A stretch of DNA of 7,925 nucleotides from Solirubrobacterales bacterium (GTDB taxonomy: Bacteria > Actinomycetota > Thermoleophilia > Solirubrobacterales > Solirubrobacteraceae): the NCBI GenBank assembly GCA_025963955.1, contig JAOPZU010000610.1, positions 1 through 7,925 of the forward strand, written 5' to 3'. A model generated the notes under the pieces. That model ran no database searches, was not told the origin of the DNA, and saw only the letters and a program-made list of their open reading frames with translations. Every line of letters begins with the position of its first letter. The first letter of the stretch is position 1. Both the position numbers and the translations under genes were made by a program. Below, piece after piece: positions 5,815 through 7,925 of this stretch.

Positions 5815-7035
5815 TCAGTCGGTGAGCTCGCGGACGACCAGGTCCGCCTTCTGGCGGCCCTCGAGCGTGAGCACGACCCGGCCCGCGGCCAGCGCGTCCG
5901 GATCGAGCAGCCCGTCCGCGACCAGCCGCTGCGCCTCGCGCGCGGCCGCGGCCGACAGCAGCGCCGCGTCCGTCCCGGTCCGCAGGCGGGAGGTGAGCAT
6001 GATCGCCTCGAAGCGCCGCTCGTCGTCCGTCAGGCGCTCGCGGCCGGCCGCCGGGGAGCGCCCGGACTGCAACCGCGCGGCGTGCGCGGAGGGATGCAGG
6101 ACGTTCCACCAGCGCACGCCGTCCACGTGCGAGTGGGCGCCCGGGCCGACGCCCCACCAGTCCCCGCCGTCCCAGTAGCCGAGGTTGTGGCGGCAGGCCG
6201 TGCCCGCCGCGGACGCCCAGTTGCAGACCTCGTACCACCCGAGTCCCGCCGCGGTCAGCCGCTCGTCGGTGCGGGCGTAGCGGGCGGCCATCGTGTCCTC
6301 GTCCGGCGCGGGCAGCTCGCCGCGGCGGACCTGCGCCGCCAGCCGCGTCCCCGGCTCGACGATCAGCCCGTAGGCGCTCACGTGGTCCGGCGCGGCCGCG
6401 AGCGCCTCGTCGAGGGTGGCGTCCCAGTCGGCCGCGGTCTCGCCCGGCGTGCCGTAGATCAGGTCGAGGCTGACCTGCTCGAAGCCCGCCGCGCGCGCCT
6501 CGGCGACGGCCTGCGCCGCCCGGCCGGGCGTGTGCGTCCTGTCGAGCGTCGCCAGGACGGACGGCACGGCGCTCTGCATGCCGACCGACAGACGGGTGAA
6601 GCCGGCCTCGCGCAGGAGCGAGAGCCCCCGCGGGTCGACCGAGTCGGGGTTGGCCTCGGTCGTCACCTCCGCGCCCGGCGCCAGGGCGAAGGACTCGTCC
6701 ACCGCCCGCAATATCCGCGCCAGCTCCTCGGGCGGCAGCAGCGTCGGCGTCCCCCCGCCGACGAAGACCGTCTGCACGGGGCCCGTGTCCGCGCCGAGGA
6801 CCTGCCGCGCCAGGCGCAGCTCCGCGATCGCCTGCGCGGAGAACGTCCCGCGCGTGATCCCGCCCGCCAGCTCGGCCGCGGTGTAGGTGTTGAAGTCGCA
6901 GTAGCCGCAGCGCGTCGCGCAGAACGGGACGTGGACGTAGAGCCCGAAGGGGCGCCCGTCCGCGCCCGCGCGCACACCCTCCGGCAGCAGGCCGGAGGCG
7001 GGGACCGTCTCACCGTCGGGGAGGACCGCGCACAT
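5815..7035 (-). CDS. hemW: Radical SAM heme chaperone HemW
   Basis: This 406-residue protein is the usual length for actinobacterial HemW. The radical SAM cluster motif CATRCGYCDF has C39, C43 and C46 for the 4Fe-4S cluster. The residue two after the third cysteine is Phe, unlike true oxygen-independent coproporphyrinogen dehydrogenase (HemN), which has a fourth Cys. Further motifs are VFVGGGTPTLL (90-100), TEANPDS (126-132), SVGMQS (150-155), DLIYGTPGET (191-200) and the HemW heme-associated motif HNLGYW (283-288). HemW binds heme and delivers it to target haemoproteins; older annotation often calls it coproporphyrinogen III oxidase. The ATG at 7035 is preferred over the longer open frame to 7170 because MCAVLPDGETVPASG matches my memory of the family start and the extension would run through the divergent promoter and into the lipoprotein gene. 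A GTG two codons upstream is also possible. Convergent with the LLM gene. Confidence 0.94.
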   Translation of the reverse strand: MCAVLPDGETVPASGLLPEGVRAGADGRPFGLYVHVPFCATRCGYCDFNTYTAAELAGGITRGTFSAQAIAELRLARQVLGADTGPVQTVFVGGGTPTLLPPEELARILRAVDESFALAPGAEVTTEANPDSVDPRGLSLLREAGFTRLSVGMQSAVPSVLATLDRTHTPGRAAQAVAEARAAGFEQVSLDLIYGTPGETAADWDATLDEALAAAPDHVSAYGLIVEPGTRLAAQVRRGELPAPDEDTMAARYARTDERLTAAGLGWYEVCNWASAAGTACRHNLGYWDGGDWWGVGPGAHSHVDGVRWWNVLHPSAHAARLQSGRSPAAGRERLTDDERRFEAIMLTSRLRTGTDAALLSAAAAREAQRLVADGLLDPDALAAGRVVLTLEGRQKADLVVRELTD

Positions 7036-7063
7036 GACCACAGTGTGGCGTGACCGATAGGGT
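7035..7063 (+). promoter_or_regulatory. Promoter of the lipoprotein gene
   Basis: TGACCA (7035-7040) and TAGGGT (7058-7063) are separated by 17 bases, and the ATG follows the -10 by 9 bases, so the leader would be absent or only a few bases. The -35 touches the hemW start codon on the other strand. A short perfect inverted repeat, CCACA-G-TGTGG (7038-7048), overlaps it. Confidence 0.6.
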
Positions 7064-7072
7064 CCGGCCCCG

Positions 7073-7543
7073 ATGACGGGGCGACGAACGCGGGGGGGCA
7101 GCATCGCGGCCCTCGCGGCCTGCCTGCTGGCGCTCGCCGGCTGCGGGAACGACAAGGTCAGGGCGAACAACGCCTACGTCGCCGCCACCGACCGGGTGAT
7201 GCAGCGCTTCAACACGCAGTTCCAGGCGCTCCAGAGCGAGTTCACGGCGGTCAGCACGCCGAAGCAGGACCTCGTGACGCTCTCGCGCCTGCAGGACACC
7301 GTCGACCGCGCGGCCGCGCAGCTCGGCCGGGTGAAGCCGCCCTCCTCGATCGCGGGACTGCACCGCACGCTCGTCGCGCGGCTCCGGAGCTATGACGCGG
7401 CCATCGCCACGGCGCGGACGGGCTTCCGGGTCGCGGACCCGGCGAAGGTCGCCGCCGCGCGGACCGCCTTCAGCACCCGCCTGGCCGCGGTCGGCACGGC
7501 CATCATGGCCACGATCAACACCATCAACGCGCGTCTGCGCTAG
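7073..7543 (+). CDS. Small putative lipoprotein of unknown function
   Basis: This 156-residue protein has a type II signal peptide: basic residues at the N-terminus (R4, R5, R7), a hydrophobic stretch IAALAACLLALAG (11-23) and a lipobox LAGC with the lipidated cysteine at C24. The mature part (about 132 residues) has no further membrane segment and looks almost wholly helical, with charged/hydrophobic periodicity in QRFNTQFQALQSEF (43-56) and LSRLQDTVDRAAAQLG (70-85). The pattern suggests a small helical bundle anchored to the outer face of the cytoplasmic membrane. I do not recognise the family. The start is supported by the -10 box 9 bases upstream and by the signal peptide beginning directly after it. 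The last codons lie inside a perfect palindrome that probably terminates transcription. Divergent from hemW; no functional link is evident. Confidence 0.85.
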   Translation: MTGRRTRGGSIAALAACLLALAGCGNDKVRANNAYVAATDRVMQRFNTQFQALQSEFTAVSTPKQDLVTLSRLQDTVDRAAAQLGRVKPPSSIAGLHRTLVARLRSYDAAIATARTGFRVADPAKVAAARTAFSTRLAAVGTAIMATINTINARLR

Positions 7544-7553
7544 CGCAGACGCG
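7530..7553. terminator. Perfect 24-base palindrome, probable bidirectional terminator
   Basis: The arm CGCGTCTGCGCT is followed immediately by its exact reverse complement, giving a stem of about 10 G/C-rich pairs with a CTAG loop. It straddles the TAG stop (7541-7543) of the lipoprotein gene and lies 30 bases from the stop of the convergent minus-strand gene. No T-tract follows on either strand, as is common for terminators in high-GC actinobacteria. Function as a terminator for both genes is inferred from the convergent position. Confidence 0.65.
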
Positions 7554-7583
7554 GGCCTCGGCGGCTCGCCCCGGGCAGAGGGG

Positions 7584-7925
7584 TCACCCGCTGACCGCCG
7601 CGAAGGTCCGGCTGGCGCGGGCGGCCAGCAGGAAGTCGTCCCACGATCGTGCGAGGTGCTGCTCGCCGAGGAACGCCGCGAGCTCGCCGAGGGCGCTCAG
7701 CCCGTCGGCGAGCTCCTCCTCCCAGCGCAGGACCACCGGGATCCACAGCGGGACCTGCCCTTCCAGCAGCTCCTGCACCGCCGGCAGGACGGCCGCCGCC
7801 GGCCCGTCCAGCGGGGGCAGGGCCGGCAGCCAGATCGCCTCTCCGCGCCACGACGGCGTCAGATGGAAGCCCATCGTGTCGACGCCGGCGGCGCCGCCGC
7901 AGACCACGTCGAAGCGCTTGGCCAG
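7584..7925 (-). CDS. Unidentified protein, C-terminal 113 residues (5' end outside window)
   Basis: The open frame enters from the right edge and ends at the TGA at 7586-7584. The visible part begins LAKRFDVVCGGAAGVDTMGF and ends SRTFAAVSG. It contains HLTPSWRGEAIWLPALPP, the aromatic segment PLWIPVVLRWEEE and a helical tail ELAAFLGEQHLARSWDDFLLAARA. No membrane span or familiar catalytic motif is visible, and I do not recognise the family. A GTG at 7907 could serve as a start, but the frame stays open upstream in protein-like sequence (AKRFDVV), so the gene probably starts beyond the window. It converges on the lipoprotein gene across 40 bases that hold the palindromic terminator. Confidence 0.65.
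   Translation of the reverse strand: MAKRFDVVCGGAAGVDTMGFHLTPSWRGEAIWLPALPPLDGPAAAVLPAVQELLEGQVPLWIPVVLRWEEELADGLSALGELAAFLGEQHLARSWDDFLLAARASRTFAAVSG

Noticed and set aside
5815..7035. Annotation as coproporphyrinogen III dehydrogenase (hemN)
   Set aside because: The cluster motif has Phe where HemN has a fourth Cys, and the HNLGYW motif is that of HemW.
6082..7053. Plus-strand open frame of 323 residues opposite hemW
   Set aside because: Shadow of the radical SAM gene; its translation is Arg-rich and repetitive in composition.
7036..7170. N-terminal extension of hemW
   Set aside because: It would overlap the divergent promoter and the signal peptide of the lipoprotein gene, and the extra residues do not resemble HemW.
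7540..7851. Second minus-strand open frame near the right edge
   Set aside because: It is the alternative frame of the region coding for the unidentified protein. The translation is Gly/Ala/Arg-rich, whereas the other frame has mixed aromatic and charged residues.

Overview
The window is very GC-rich chromosomal DNA with strong G/C bias at third codon positions. It carries actinobacterial-type genes: an F420-dependent luciferase-like oxidoreductase of the Rv3520c type, FadR-type and Lrp/AsnC regulators, and a HemW with an actinobacterial-style N-terminus. Several genes have a TAGnnT -10 box only 6-9 bases before the start codon, which points to leaderless transcripts. Together this suggests a high-GC actinobacterium. 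Thermoleophilia (Solirubrobacterales-like) is my best guess, but the sequence alone does not prove it. I see no rRNA, tRNA, CRISPR array, insertion sequence or phage gene.

Layout, left to right. (1) The N-terminal part of a FadR-type GntR regulator runs off the left edge on the minus strand. Its promoter carries a perfect FadR-like operator between -35 and -10 and a second, imperfect copy just upstream. (2) An Lrp/AsnC regulator lies on the minus strand, divergent from a plus-strand operon. (3) That operon has three genes: a 704-aa protein joining a GATase1-like N-terminal domain to a DUF6421-type domain; an SDR-fold oxidoreductase that starts inside the stop codon of the first gene (ATGA overlap); and a PLP-dependent threonine aldolase/beta-eliminating lyase 22 bases further on. 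(4) An LLM-class F420-dependent oxidoreductase follows with its own leaderless-type -10 box. (5) hemW converges on it from the minus strand, with the two stop codons directly abutting (TGA|TCA). (6) A small lipoprotein is divergent from hemW. It ends in a 24-base perfect palindrome centred on its own stop codon. (7) An unidentified minus-strand gene runs off the right edge.

The most interesting unit is the Lrp-controlled three-gene operon. The lyase is expected to cleave a beta-hydroxy-alpha-amino acid. The SDR lacks a serine at the usual catalytic position. The first protein has a zincin-like HDxxH...EExRxD signature in a domain of unknown function. An amino-acid-responsive pathway acting on an unusual beta-hydroxy amino acid or peptide is a reasonable hypothesis, but the substrate cannot be read from the sequence. 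The other genes look like ordinary housekeeping or accessory chromosomal genes.
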